64,000 nucleotides of DNA from Lysinibacillus sp. G4S2 (GTDB lineage: Bacteria; Bacillota; Bacilli; Bacillales_A; Planococcaceae), in contig NZ_JAUCFJ010000002.1 of the NCBI RefSeq assembly GCF_030348505.1, forward strand, positions 4,530,001-4,594,000. Reading direction: 5' to 3'. Position 1 is the stretch's first letter. Each line of letters opens with the position of its first letter. A program made the position numbers and the translations under genes. The notes below the pieces were generated by a model. It worked only from the letters and a program-made list of their open reading frames with translations. It did not search any database and had not been told where the DNA came from. Below are positions 17,051 to 27,016 of the stretch, in pieces.

Positions 17051-17751
17051 CGTGCTTCCCGCCCTTCTGTCTTACGAGGGACATAGCTATTACTAAATCG
17101 CTTTTCAATAAATGCTACAATCTTTGTTACACCATACGTTAAAATTAAATATAATACTGCTGCAACAATATATGGTTCCCAGAAACGGAAGCTCGCTCCT
17201 GCTACTACTTTACTTGCATATAAAATATCTGGAGCCGCAATAACGGTTACTAAAGATGAGTCTTTTAATAAAGCAATAAACTCATTACCTAACGGCGGAA
17301 TCATTCGTCTAAAAGCTTGTGGTAAAATGACTTTTCGCATCGCTTGGTTATGTGTTAAGCCAAGAGAACGAGCTGCCTCCATTTGTCCTTTAGCAATACT
17401 TTGAATTCCCGCACGGAAAATCTCTGCATTGTATGCCGCACAGTTTAAAATAAGCGCCGTAATCCCTGACACCATATAGCCTAATGAATGTCCAAAAATA
17501 GTCGGTATCACCGCTAAGTGAATTAATAAAATTTGTACAAGCATCGGTGTCCCACGAAATAAATCTACGTACAGTTTACATGGCCAATAAATCCATTTTC
17601 TAGTCGATAATTTTCCAAGTCCTAAAAATAGCCCTAAAAGAATTCCGCCAAAATAACCACTGAGCGTTAAAATTAGCGTCACACCAATACCACGTATAAA
17701 CATATCACGGTAGTTCCAGACTATGTCCCAGCGTAAGTCAAAGATGTCCAT
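17047..17751 (-). CDS. Polar amino-acid ABC transporter, permease
   Basis: A 234-residue HisM/GlnP-type permease with about five membrane helices and the EAA loop [22 protein letters not shown] that contacts the ATPase. It overlaps the ATPase gene by 4 bases. The binding-protein gene lies 233 bases upstream, and the gap is filled by 36-bp repeats. No second permease is present, so it may act as a homodimer. Confidence 0.94.
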   Translation of the reverse strand: MDIFDLRWDIVWNYRDMFIRGIGVTLILTLSGYFGGILLGLFLGLGKLSTRKWIYWPCKLYVDLFRGTPMLVQILLIHLAVIPTIFGHSLGYMVSGITALILNCAAYNAEIFRAGIQSIAKGQMEAARSLGLTHNQAMRKVILPQAFRRMIPPLGNEFIALLKDSSLVTVIAAPDILYASKVVAGASFRFWEPYIVAAVLYLILTYGVTKIVAFIEKRFSNSYVPRKTEGREAR

Positions 17752-17810
17752 CCGAAAACCCCACTTCCCCTTTTAATTCCATCAAAAATCAATTTCGCAT
17801 TGGCGTAATT

Positions 17811-17925
17811 GTTGCTGTCGCTTTGCTTTCGCAACAGAGAACATTTGTTGCTGTCGCTTTGCTTTCGCAACAGAGAACATTTGTAGCTGTAGCTGCCGAT
17901 TTGCTTTCGCTACAATAACATTTTG
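17811..17925. repeat. 36-bp direct repeats within the ABC transporter operon
   Basis: Two identical 36-base units start at 17811 and 17847, followed by a degenerate third from 17883. Each contains GCTGTCGCTTTGCTTTCGC with GTTGC/GCAAC arms able to form a small hairpin. They fill the space between the binding-protein and permease genes, where they may affect relative expression of the two. Same module as at 7349 and in the palindrome elements. Confidence 0.85.
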
Positions 17926-17984
17926 CTATATGAAAATAAATGAGCCGCTAGCATAACTATACTAGTGGCATCATGTATTTATTA

Positions 17985-18779
17985 TTACTTAAATTCTGTT
18001 CCTGTAATTTCTTTTAATTTACCGTTTTCTTTAATTTTTTTCAGACCTTCATTTAATAGGTTTAACAGCTCTTTATTCCCTTTTTGAACCATAAATCCAT
18101 AATATTCTTTTTCAAATGCGTCATCTTTAACTACTTTAAGCTTTTCTTTTGGATGTGCCTTAATATATTCATAAACTACCGCATTATCACCAATTGTTGC
18201 GTCTACGTTTCCATTTAGCATCTCTTGAATAGCAATTGGTTGGGTTTCAAATGCCATAATATTTGTACTTGATTCACCTTGAAGCTTTTTAGCAGCTTCA
18301 TGACCAGTAGCATTAATTTGTACCGAAATCTTTTTATCTTTTAAATCATCTAAAGATTTAATCTTTGAATCTTCCTTTACAACGATTACTAATTGAGATT
18401 CATAATATGGCTCAGTAAAGTCAAATGACTCTTTACGCTTTTTATTAATAGTTATCCCAGATGCACCGATATCTGTTTCACCATTCTTAATTGTTTGGAA
18501 TACAGGCTCCCAACCAATATTTTGCCATTCCACTTCAAATCCCATTTCATCAGCAATCGCCTTTAAAATATCGACATCAATTCCTACAACATTACCTTTA
18601 TCATCAAGCGATTCGAATGGTGCAAAAGTAGCTTCTGTTCCTACCTTATAAACTTTTTTACCACTTTCACCTTCGGATGGCTCGCTACCAGATGATGTCT
18701 TTTCTTTTGCGCCACAACCTGCTAAAACTATTGCAAATGCTGCGACGACCACAAGTAACATAGATAAACTTTTTTTCAT
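17985..18779 (-). CDS. Polar amino-acid ABC transporter, substrate-binding lipoprotein
   Basis: A 264-residue family-3 solute-binding protein. The signal peptide ends in the lipobox LAGC (Cys near residue 22), so it is anchored to the outer face of the membrane. Family landmarks are VGTEATFAPFES, DIDILKAIADEMG-like text near residue 70, GASGITI, RKESFDFTEPYYES and the late GFMVQKGN strand. The ATG at 18779 has GGGGGAG upstream; a longer reading would add 18 residues without support. A strong promoter lies 80 bases upstream. The ligand is probably a polar amino acid. Confidence 0.95.
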   Translation of the reverse strand: MKKSLSMLLVVVAAFAIVLAGCGAKEKTSSGSEPSEGESGKKVYKVGTEATFAPFESLDDKGNVVGIDVDILKAIADEMGFEVEWQNIGWEPVFQTIKNGETDIGASGITINKKRKESFDFTEPYYESQLVIVVKEDSKIKSLDDLKDKKISVQINATGHEAAKKLQGESSTNIMAFETQPIAIQEMLNGNVDATIGDNAVVYEYIKAHPKEKLKVVKDDAFEKEYYGFMVQKGNKELLNLLNEGLKKIKENGKLKEITGTEFK

Positions 18780-18859
18780 AGCTACTCCCCCTAATTCGAT
18801 TGTTTTCCGAAACACACTTAATATTTTAGTCAATTCGGAAACTTTAGACTATTAGGTCA

Positions 18860-18888
18860 ATTATAGTGACATTATTCTCTTTAGACAA
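18860..18888 (-). promoter_or_regulatory. Promoter of the amino-acid ABC transporter
   Basis: TTGTCT (18883-18888), 17-base spacer, perfect TATAAT (18860-18865) on the minus strand, 80 bases before the binding-protein start codon. The leader shows no T-box or riboswitch-like motif. Confidence 0.82.
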
Positions 18889-19037
18889 TAACATTCTGTA
18901 TAAAAGTAATTATTTTTTCATAAAAATTTATTTCGTTTGGGTTTTTTAGCAGAAAACGGCATTAATAAACGGAAATCTAACCTAAAATGTATATTTATAC
19001 ATATCAGAACTATGCCCAAGGTAGATGTTTTTTGGCA

Positions 19038-19074
19038 AAAAAAAAAGAATCCCCTCAGATAGGATTCTTTTTTC
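19038..19074. terminator. Terminator downstream of tRNA-Arg
   Basis: AAAGAATCC and GGATTCTTT stems with a loop of about 8 bases, flanked by long A and T runs on either strand. On the minus strand it follows the tRNA gene by about 210 bases. Confidence 0.75.
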
Positions 19075-19281
19075 CGACTAGTACACTAGTCTTCACGTAC
19101 AGTATGTTCACTAAAAAATAATTTGGAGTTGTTGCTTTTTTGAAGGTTTGAAAGGAACACATACGGGAATAATGCTAACTAGATAGTATTCCCATTATTT
19201 TCCCCTCTTCTCCACTAAGCAGGCTGCTAAACTACTTATTAGGAGAATGAGCTATAAAAATAAATCAATTAATCAGTAAAA

Positions 19282-19356
19282 TGGCGCCCTCGGAGGGAAT
19301 CGAACCCCCAGTGCAAGAACCGGAATCTTACGTGTTATCCATTACACCACGAGGGC
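19282..19356 (-). tRNA. tRNA-Arg (anticodon CCG)
   Basis: Read on the minus strand, a GCCCTCG acceptor stem pairs with CGAGGGC, with an encoded CCA end. The T arm has GGTTCGATTCC. The anticodon arm has stem TAAGA/TCTTG and a seven-base loop TTCCGGT, so the anticodon is CCG, reading CGG arginine codons. Length is 75 bases including CCA. A tRNA-Arg next to clpP also occurs in B. subtilis. Confidence 0.95.
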
Positions 19357-19537
19357 AATTAAGACCACAAAAAAAAAGTACTCACTCTAGGCTTTATGAA
19401 AAGCATGATGTAGATAATCCTCATTTGAAGCATACCTGCAAAATAGTGTACTGTACTTTAACTTATGACCTTATCAATTATACAAACCTATTGCTCATAA
19501 TTCAACTATAGAATGCAAAAGATTTTAATTTTTTTTA

Positions 19538-19635
19538 GGCTCTTCACCAAAATATATAGTTGACCGCGCATGACTACGACCGGACGCTTTAGGCAGACGT
19601 TGCCTGAGCCTTTTCGTCGCCCGTACTTCGCAATA
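19538..19635. repeat. Degenerate palindrome element
   Basis: Begins GGCTCTTCACCAAAATATA, matching the left end of the element at 6582, and continues GTTGACCGCGCATGACTACG instead of the usual GTTGATTTCCG core. The right end is missing. A diverged or truncated relative. Confidence 0.5.
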
Positions 19636-19708
19636 CTTTTTAAGCAAGATCAGATTTTTGTATCGATCCATTTTTTATTTAATTTATTTCACTTTAACAG
19701 GGTTAATA

Positions 19709-19739
19709 TTTGACCTTCCCTGACTATAATGTGTATGAT
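19709..19739 (+). promoter_or_regulatory. clpP promoter with possible CtsR operator
   Basis: TTGACC (-35, 19710-19715), 18-base spacer, TATGAT (-10, 19734-19739). The -35 overlaps TTTGACC-TTC-CCTGACT, which resembles one complete and one weak half of the CtsR heptad repeat. CtsR control of clpP is established in Bacilli; this site is an imperfect match, so regulation by CtsR here is inference. Confidence 0.5.
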
Positions 19740-19813
19740 AAGGATACAGCTGAAACACAACGGATGTTTTTCAGCAAAAGTATTCGAATTTAGTTTTTTA
19801 AGGAGGATTTAAC

Positions 19814-20404
19814 ATGAATTTAATTCCTACAGTTATTGAACAAACAAGTCGTGGTGAACGTGCGTATGACATCTATTCACGACTACTAAAAGACCGTATT
19901 ATCCTATTAGGAAGTGCAATTGACGACAATGTTGCTAACTCAATTGTTGCTCAACTTCTATTCCTACAAGCAGAAGATCCAGATAAAGATATCTCTCTTT
20001 ACATTAACTCACCAGGTGGATCTATCACTGCTGGTATGGCAATTTATGACACAATGCAAATCATCAAGCCGAAAGTACAAACAATTTGTATTGGTATGGC
20101 AGCATCTATGGGTGCTTTCCTACTTGCTGCAGGTGAACCTGGTAAACGCTTCGCATTACCGAATGCTGAAGTAATGATTCACCAACCTCTTGGCGGAGCA
20201 CAAGGTCAAGCAACTGAAATCGAAATCGCTGCAAAACGTATTTTATTCTTACGTGAAAAATTAAATGGTATTTTATCAGAACGCACGGGTCAACCGCTTG
20301 AAGTTATTTCAAGAGATACAGATCGCGATAACTTCATGACTGCTGAGCGTGCAAAAGAATACGGCTTAATCGACCATATTATGGATCGTAGCGACCGTAA
20401 ATAA
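19814..20404 (+). CDS. clpP: ATP-dependent Clp protease proteolytic subunit
   Basis: A 196-residue serine peptidase forming the tetradecameric chamber of ClpXP/ClpCP. The catalytic triad is Ser98 (GMAASMG), His123 (MIHQPLGG) and Asp172 (DTDRDNF). The N-terminus [20 protein letters not shown] is the standard form without a long propeptide. AGGAGG precedes the ATG by eight bases. It is monocistronic with its own terminator. Confidence 0.98.
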   Translation: MNLIPTVIEQTSRGERAYDIYSRLLKDRIILLGSAIDDNVANSIVAQLLFLQAEDPDKDISLYINSPGGSITAGMAIYDTMQIIKPKVQTICIGMAASMGAFLLAAGEPGKRFALPNAEVMIHQPLGGAQGQATEIEIAAKRILFLREKLNGILSERTGQPLEVISRDTDRDNFMTAERAKEYGLIDHIMDRSDRK

Positions 20405-20409
20405 AAATA

Positions 20410-20448
20410 AGGACATCTCAGATTTATTATTTCTGAGATGTCTTTTTT
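20410..20448 (+). terminator. clpP terminator
   Basis: Perfect 11-bp stem GACATCTCAGA / TCTGAGATGTC (20412-20422, 20432-20442) followed by six T. Confidence 0.95.
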
Positions 20449-20472
20449 GGTTCTACATATAATGTTGGGATG

Positions 20473-21470
20473 TTTTATCCGTCGTTGCGATAGGTCTATC
20501 CGTCGTTCTGGCGGCGCTTTCCGTCGCTTGGATAGTTCTTTCCGTCACTTTAATTTCTATCCGTCGCTTTGATTTCTATCCGTCACTCTGGCGGCTCTTT
20601 CCGTCGTTGCGATTGTTCTATCCGTCACTTTGATGATTCTTTCCGTCGCTTGGATAGTTCTTTCCGTCGCTTTAATTTCTATCCGTCGCTCTGGCGGCTC
20701 TTTCCGTCGCTTTGATAGTTCTATCCGTCGCTTGGATGATTCTTTCCGTCGCTTGGATAGTTCTTTCCGTCACTTTAATTTCTATCCGTCGCTCTGGCGG
20801 CTCTTTCCGTCGCTCCGATAGTTCTATCCGTCGCTTGGATGATTCTTTCCGTCGCTTGGATTTCTTTCCGTCACTCTGTTAGCTCTTTCCATCGCTTCGA
20901 GCCTTTTCTTTCCCTCGCTTTGGCCCTTCTATCCGTCACGTCGGCCCTTCTATCCACGTTTTTGGCCCTTCTATCCACGTTTTTTCCCTTTCTATCCACG
21001 ATTTCGGCTCTTCTATCCGCCGCGACCTTTTCTTTCCTTCACTTTGGCCCTTCTATCCGGCATTTCGGCTTTTCTATCCACGTTTTTGGCCCTTCTATCC
21101 ACGTTTTTGGCCTTTCTATCCATCATTTCGGCTCTTCTATCCGCCGCGGCCTTTTCTTTCCCTCGCTTTGGCCCTTCTATCCGGCACTTCGGCTTTTCTA
21201 TCCACGTTTTCGGCTTTTCTATCCACGATTTTGGTCTTTCTATCCACGTTTTTGGCCATTCTATCCACGTTTTTGGCCATTCTATCCACGTTTTTTCCCT
21301 TTCTATCCATCATTTCGACTCTTCTATCCGCCGCGGCCTTTTCTTTCCTTCACTTTGCCTCCTTCGCCTTGCCTTCTCCGGCCTTTTCTTTCCTTCGCTT
21401 CGATTGTTCTACCCGTCGCTTTAACTTTCTATCCGCAACTTTTCCCTTTCTATCCATCACCTCGACGATT
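20473..21470. repeat. 1-kb degenerate 21-bp tandem array, TATCCGTCGCTT type
   Basis: About fifty units of 19-22 bases begin TCTATCC or TCTTTCC. In the left half they read like TCTATCCGTCGCTTTGATAGT; to the right they become TCTATCCACGTTTTTGGCCCT. A higher-order repeat is visible: the TCTATCCGCCGCG variant recurs at 21012, 21136 and 21323. The plus strand is strongly pyrimidine-rich. Open frames across it give FYPSLR-like heptads, but many units are 19 bases, which breaks any heptad frame, and no ribosome-binding site supports one. The array lies exactly between the facing clpP and crh terminators. Confidence 0.9.
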
Positions 21471-21544
21471 GAAGTGGCATAGCATTGACCTTCATTTTAG
21501 ATTGTACAAATAGGATGGGACCTGTTTTTTCAATGTGGAAGAGC

Positions 21545-21585
21545 AAAAAAACTGCCCAAGATGTAAGTTTTACGTCTTGGACAGT
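21545..21585 (-). terminator. crh terminator
   Basis: On the minus strand ACTGTCCAAGA and TCTTGGGCAGT form a long stem with a CGTAAAACTTACA inner hairpin, followed by TTTTTTT. It lies about 20 bases after the crh stop codon. Confidence 0.9.
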
Positions 21586-21605
21586 CTCTTTGCATTATAT
21601 GTTTT

Positions 21606-21863
21606 TTAATCTTCTTCTTCGATTAGTGCTGCCAATGCTGTAACCGCTTGCTCAGCGTCGTTACCATCACTGCTTAGAACAACCTCTGTTCCTTTTGCGA
21701 TGGCTAAGCTCATAACACCCATAATGGATTTAGCATTTACTTTTTTCTCGTCTTTCTCAAGAAAGATATCTGCGCTAAAACGATTTGCTTCTTGTACAAA
21801 TAGCGCTGCTTGTCTAGCTTGTAGTCCTAATTTTAATTTTACATGGACTCTTCTCTCGGTCAT
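21606..21863 (-). CDS. crh: HPr-like catabolite regulatory protein Crh
   Basis: An 85-residue HPr paralogue. At the position of the PTS phospho-accepting histidine it has Gln15 (GLQARQAA), so it cannot take part in sugar phosphotransfer. Ser46 in the VNAKSIMG segment is kept, making it a regulatory substrate of HprK and a corepressor for CcpA, as in B. subtilis. Residue 18 is Gln where HPr and Crh usually have Pro. The ATG at 21863 has GGGGAG eight bases upstream. It ends the rapZ-glmR-whiA-crh cluster; HprK is encoded 15 kb away. Confidence 0.93.
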   Translation of the reverse strand: MTERRVHVKLKLGLQARQAALFVQEANRFSADIFLEKDEKKVNAKSIMGVMSLAIAKGTEVVLSSDGNDAEQAVTALAALIEEED

Positions 21864-21977
21864 TCTCAAAACTCCCCTTTACTACCGTTCATTTTATTAG
21901 TTTTATCTTACCTCACTTACTAGCTAAAGAACAATACGTGATTACGCATGACATTCATACCTGAAAAGTATGAAAAT

Positions 21978-22925
21978 TTAACCACCAATTTTTTCACCAC
22001 GTCTTAAAGCATCGGCAATTTCATCGATTTTCCGTAATCGATGATTGACACCTGATTTACTAACCGTTCCACTTGATACCATTTCACCAAGTTCTTTTAG
22101 CGTTACATCTTGATATTCTACTCGTAATCGTGCAATTTCACGAAGTTTTTCAGGCAATTGATCTAGGCCTATTGAGTTTTCAATAAAACGAATATTCTCT
22201 ACCTGACGTAATGCTGCACCTATTGTTTTATTTAAGTTTGCAGTTTCACAGTTGACAATGCGATTAACACTATTTCTCATGTCTCGCAATATACGAACGT
22301 CTTCAAATTTCATCATTGCTTGATGAGCGCCAACAATATTAAGAAAATCAGAAATTTTTTCTGCTTCTTTTAAATAGGTAACAAAGCCTTTTTTTCGTTC
22401 AATTGTTTTTGCATTCAACTCAAATTCGTTCATCAAATCCATTAAAGCTTCGCCATGCTCTTTATATAATGAATAAATTTCTAAATGGTAGGCTGATGTT
22501 TCTGGATTGTTGACAGAGCCACCTGCTAAAAATGCGCCTCGTAAATACGCTCTTTTTTGGCCACTCTTTTCAATGAGCTTTCGAGAAATAGTATGATTAA
22601 ATTGAAAGTCGTCTGAGATGATTTCTAAATCAATTAGTAGCTCACGTGCACCTTCTCTTACACGGCAAATGTATACGTTATTTTTTTTCAAACGCATTTT
22701 TTTTCGAACAAGTAACTCTACATTATATGGATACATCTTTTTCATAATCGTATAAAGTCTTCTTGCGATTGCAGCGTTTTCAGTTTGTACGTCTAAGCTT
22801 AACTGTTTATTAGCAAAGGATAATGAACCATTCATACGAATTAGGGCAGATACTTCTGCTTTCATACAATGATTGTCCGCTTCTATTTGGGTTAATTCCT
22901 TTTTGGTTTCAGAAGCAAAAGACAT
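21978..22925 (-). CDS. whiA: WhiA family DNA-binding regulator
   Basis: A 315-residue protein with the N-terminal degenerate LAGLIDADG-like domain ([33 protein letters not shown]) and a C-terminal helix-turn-helix ([28 protein letters not shown]). In B. subtilis WhiA affects cell division and chromosome segregation. AGGAGGG precedes the ATG at 22925. It follows glmR with a 65-base gap and precedes crh. Confidence 0.96.
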   Translation of the reverse strand: MSFASETKKELTQIEADNHCMKAEVSALIRMNGSLSFANKQLSLDVQTENAAIARRLYTIMKKMYPYNVELLVRKKMRLKKNNVYICRVREGARELLIDLEIISDDFQFNHTISRKLIEKSGQKRAYLRGAFLAGGSVNNPETSAYHLEIYSLYKEHGEALMDLMNEFELNAKTIERKKGFVTYLKEAEKISDFLNIVGAHQAMMKFEDVRILRDMRNSVNRIVNCETANLNKTIGAALRQVENIRFIENSIGLDQLPEKLREIARLRVEYQDVTLKELGEMVSSGTVSKSGVNHRLRKIDEIADALRRGEKIGG

Positions 22926-22990
22926 ATCACGCCCTCCTTTCAACCTTTAGTTCTATGTATATGTCCATCTTATCATATACAAATAGCGCT

Positions 22991-23986
22991 TTATGATTCT
23001 ATTATTGGTTCACTTTCTGTTTGCTTATAGATATTTGCGTAATCTACAAGCCATTTTGCAACGTTTGCTGCATTATGACGAACCGTTCCGTCTGAACGAA
23101 TCGTAGCAATATCTCGTTTAATAACCTCTAATCCCATACTTTCAAGCTTTGCAACGTCAAATGTCACTGGCTCCGCACATTCTTCCTTATAAAGCTCTTT
23201 TACAGGATGAGGTAGTTTTACATCATTCACCAAAATAGAATCTATAAAGGAATCTCCAACATGCTTGTATAAAGCTTTAACATGGTCACCTGCTGTATAG
23301 GAAATAGTTTCACCTTTTTGAGTCATTAAATTACAAACGTATATTTTTCTTCCCTTAGCTTTTACAACAGCCTCCCCAATTCCTTTTACAAGAAGGTTTG
23401 GAATAATACTTGTATATAAACTTCCCGGACCAATTAAAATATAGTCAGCACGATAGATTGCTCGAATAGCCTCTGGTAACGGTTTCACGTTTTCAGGTAC
23501 TAAAAAAACACGACTAACTCGTTTTGTTGCCATCGGAATTTTAGATTCACCTTCAATTACTGAACCGTCCTCAAGCTCTGCATGTAAATTTATCTTTTTA
23601 TTAGCTGCTGGTATAACGCGACCATGGACCTTTAAAACCTTTCCCATTTCACTAATAGCATGGTTAAAATCCCCAGTAATGTCTGTTAAAGCAGTCAGCA
23701 TTAAATTACCTAATGAATGCCCACTTAAATCTTCTGATGCTGAAAATCGATATTGAAACATTTGCTCTACAAGCGGTTCAACATCCGATAAAGCTGCGAT
23801 AACATTACGAACATCACCAGGTGGTGGGATATCATAGTCATCCCGTAAGCGTCCTGAAGAACCACCGTCATCAGCTACTGTCACAATTGCAGTAATTTCA
23901 AATGGGTGGTGCTTGAGCCCTCGTAATAAAGTAGAAAGCCCTGTACCACCACCTATTACAACAAGCTTTGTTCGCTTCTTTCCCAT
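22991..23986 (-). CDS. glmR: GlmR/YvcK, gluconeogenic-growth and cell-wall precursor regulator
   Basis: A 331-residue CofD-like protein with the GGGTGLSTLLRGLK nucleotide-sugar-binding start, VADDGGSSGRLR, PPPGDVRN and GPGSLYTSI motifs. In B. subtilis it binds UDP-GlcNAc and stimulates GlmS. Only four bases separate it from rapZ upstream, so they are co-translated. All signature motifs are present. Confidence 0.96.
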   Translation of the reverse strand: MGKKRTKLVVIGGGTGLSTLLRGLKHHPFEITAIVTVADDGGSSGRLRDDYDIPPPGDVRNVIAALSDVEPLVEQMFQYRFSASEDLSGHSLGNLMLTALTDITGDFNHAISEMGKVLKVHGRVIPAANKKINLHAELEDGSVIEGESKIPMATKRVSRVFLVPENVKPLPEAIRAIYRADYILIGPGSLYTSIIPNLLVKGIGEAVVKAKGRKIYVCNLMTQKGETISYTAGDHVKALYKHVGDSFIDSILVNDVKLPHPVKELYKEECAEPVTFDVAKLESMGLEVIKRDIATIRSDGTVRHNAANVAKWLVDYANIYKQTESEPIIES

Positions 23987-23990
23987 TCAC

Positions 23991-24884
23991 TCAATCCTTT
24001 CTACGATTGATGTCACGATGCGTGATAACAGTATTTTCCTTACTAGCTAAATATGCCCCGAAATATTCTGTTAATGTCACTGAACGATGCTGTCCTCCAG
24101 TACAACCAAAAGCAATAACAAGTTGTGATTTGCCCTCTTGTCTATAGAGAGGAATCATAAATTCAAACAAATCCGTTAGTTTTTGAATGAGTGTTTGCGT
24201 ATCTTCAAGTGCCAAAACATAAGAAGATACCTCAGTTTGTAAACCCGTTTTATGTCGTAACTCTTCTACATAATATGGATTTTTTAAAAAACGAACGTCA
24301 AACACTAAGTCTGCATCTATCGGCATACCATGCTTAAATCCAAAAGACATGATATTGACTGAGAAAGTATTATCAGCATCACTGGCAAATTCTTTAACGA
24401 TTTTTTCGCGTAGCTCTTTGGGCTTCATATTAGATGTATTATAGACAAATTTAGCTCGACCCTTCACTTCCGATAAGAGCTTTCGTTCCTGTTTAATACC
24501 ATCTAACGGTAACCCATTTACAGCTAATGGATGTGCACGTCTTGTTTCCTTATAGCGTCTAACTAAAGTTGCATCATCTGCATCTAAAAATAAAATTCGT
24601 GCAACAGTATCGCCTTCTTTAAGTATATGGTCGAGGGCTCCAATTAGAGAATCAAAAAAGTCGCCACCACGCATATCCATGACAGCTGCAATACGTGAAA
24701 TATTTTTACCCGAATCCCTGAGTAAGGTTAAAAATGTCGTGAGCAACGCTGGTGGTAAATTATCAATACAGTAATACCCTAAATCCTCAAAGCTTTGAAT
24801 AGCTACTGTTTTCCCAGCTCCAGACATCCCTGTAATAATAACCAATTCATGTGTATTTTTTTGGCCTTCAACCACCACTATCAT
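23991..24884 (-). CDS. rapZ: RapZ/YvcJ P-loop protein
   Basis: A 297-residue nucleotide-binding protein with Walker A GMSGAGKT at residues 19-26, the DNLPP motif, and the C-terminal domain [11 protein letters not shown]. In E. coli RapZ controls glucosamine-6-phosphate synthase through small RNAs; in Bacillus its homologue YvcJ is linked to competence. Its neighbourhood with glmR suggests a shared theme of amino-sugar metabolism. It is 9 bases from the nudix gene upstream. Confidence 0.95.
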   Translation of the reverse strand: MIVVVEGQKNTHELVIITGMSGAGKTVAIQSFEDLGYYCIDNLPPALLTTFLTLLRDSGKNISRIAAVMDMRGGDFFDSLIGALDHILKEGDTVARILFLDADDATLVRRYKETRRAHPLAVNGLPLDGIKQERKLLSEVKGRAKFVYNTSNMKPKELREKIVKEFASDADNTFSVNIMSFGFKHGMPIDADLVFDVRFLKNPYYVEELRHKTGLQTEVSSYVLALEDTQTLIQKLTDLFEFMIPLYRQEGKSQLVIAFGCTGGQHRSVTLTEYFGAYLASKENTVITHRDINRRKD

Positions 24885-24893
24885 GCAGCTCCT

Positions 24894-25361
24894 TTATTGT
24901 TCTATTGATATTTGTATTTTCTCATGAAGTAATTCAAAATCAGTCGTATATTCAAACGTACCGTACTGAATGCCTGATTGTGAGATAGCAAATTGTAAAT
25001 TTGTTCGATCACCTTCAGCCATTGGCAAATGTTTCAAATCCTCTGCTGGGTGCCATGCAAGTTTGCCTTCTCTAGTTTCTTCAAACGGTACACCTTCTAT
25101 ATCCTTTGCAACAAATGTATAAAGCATCCATTCGTCAACTACCTCATTATTTTCTTTAATAATCATCGTATAAACACCCTTTAAATGAGCATTTAATGGT
25201 GTGACATTTGTTTCTTCTTGAAACTCACGTACAGCAGCCTCATAAATTGACTCACCGCTCTCCATTTTACCGCCAGGAGCTACGTACCAGCCACGTCTTG
25301 GCTTCTGAAGTAATAATACTTGACCGTCTTTCACGGCTATTAAATTTGCAATTCTTTGCAT
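24894..25361 (-). CDS. Nudix hydrolase (YvcI type)
   Basis: A 155-residue nudix protein. The nudix box at residues 31-53 reads GKMESGE, seven residues, then REFQEETNV, with all metal-binding Glu present. The preceding PRRGWYVAPG and following WHPAEDLKHLPMAEGDR are typical of the YvcI/MutT-like group. The ATG at 25361 with GAGGTG is preferred to an upstream GTG. It leads the nudix-rapZ-glmR-whiA-crh cluster. Substrate unknown, probably a nucleoside diphosphate derivative. Confidence 0.9.
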   Translation of the reverse strand: MQRIANLIAVKDGQVLLLQKPRRGWYVAPGGKMESGESIYEAAVREFQEETNVTPLNAHLKGVYTMIIKENNEVVDEWMLYTFVAKDIEGVPFEETREGKLAWHPAEDLKHLPMAEGDRTNLQFAISQSGIQYGTFEYTTDFELLHEKIQISIEQ

Positions 25362-25661
25362 AGGCACACCTCTAATCACTTTTGCATTCTACCTTTTATT
25401 ATACCAAGACCAAACAAGGTTTGTCCTCAATTCAGAATTTTAGGAGCATTGCAATTTTAACTTCACTAACACTTACAGGAACCATGTTTTTAACTACTAC
25501 TTAAACATATGAAACAACGCAATAAAAAATCAAAAATTTTATGCACAGAACAAATGCGCTAAGCGAGCGCTGGAGAGCTCGAAATAAAAGTAAACGGTCC
25601 ACCACTTTAGCCCGAGAATGCCTGGTTATCCATAATTAAAAATTTATAGTTTCTTTAACAA

Positions 25662-25703
25662 CAAAAATAGGTTGCTCCACCTATTTAGGCGGAAACAACC
25701 TAC
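25662..25703 (-). terminator. Terminator, probably for trxB
   Basis: On the minus strand TAGGTTGTTTCCGCC and GGTGGAGCAACCTA form an imperfect stem around TAAATA, followed by TTTTTG. It is 215 bases after trxB, with a deleted palindrome element between. The remaining DNA from 25362 to 25660 shows no gene. Confidence 0.7.
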
Positions 25704-25828
25704 TCAACAAAATAAAAGGGGGATTGCTAATTACACTTTATATATTACACCTTTTATATGTCATTCAAGTTACAACTATATTAAGACCGTATTAAAATTG
25801 TATTTTTTTCCTTAAAATTTAATCAAGA

Positions 25829-25902
25829 GGATCATACCCATAATGTGGGGGATTTCCGTTCCGACTGGGCGAAATGTCATCCACAACTTCTGGTGATGAG
25901 CC
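25829..25902. repeat. Internally deleted palindrome element (74 bp)
   Basis: Left end GGATCATACCCATAATGTG, then GATTTCCGTTCCGACTGGGC, then directly AAATGTCATCCACAACTTC and TGGTGATGAGCC. Compared with the copy at 6582 it has lost about 130 internal bases but keeps both ends. Lies 16 bases after trxB. Confidence 0.85.
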
Positions 25903-25918
25903 AATCTCTTGATTCACT

Positions 25919-26875
<957 letters not shown>

Positions 26876-26972
26876 CTAAACAAATACTTTTTTATCTTCA
26901 TTCCATATGTGCAATGAAGATAATGCCTCGGACGCAGCCAAGACTCCATTAATAATAACTACAGTATGTTCA

Positions 26973-27001
26973 TCGTATGTGAAAGTAAAAAGTTATTCAA
27001 C
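26973..27001 (-). promoter_or_regulatory. Candidate trxB promoter
   Basis: TTGAAT (26996-27001), 17-base spacer, TACGAT (26973-26978) on the minus strand, about 110 bases before trxB. In Bacilli trxB is activated by Spx under disulfide stress; no Spx site was identified. Confidence 0.55.
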
Positions 27002-27016
27002 TATGTTGCTCACAGT

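Noticed and set aside
20473-21470. CRISPR array
   Set aside because: Units follow each other without unique spacers, the period is 21, and no cas genes are present.
20839-21513. A 224-codon frame in the clpP-crh gap as a membrane or repeat protein
   Set aside because: It is open only because the strand is pyrimidine-rich and poor in stop codons; many units are 19 bases, and three overlapping frames are equally open.
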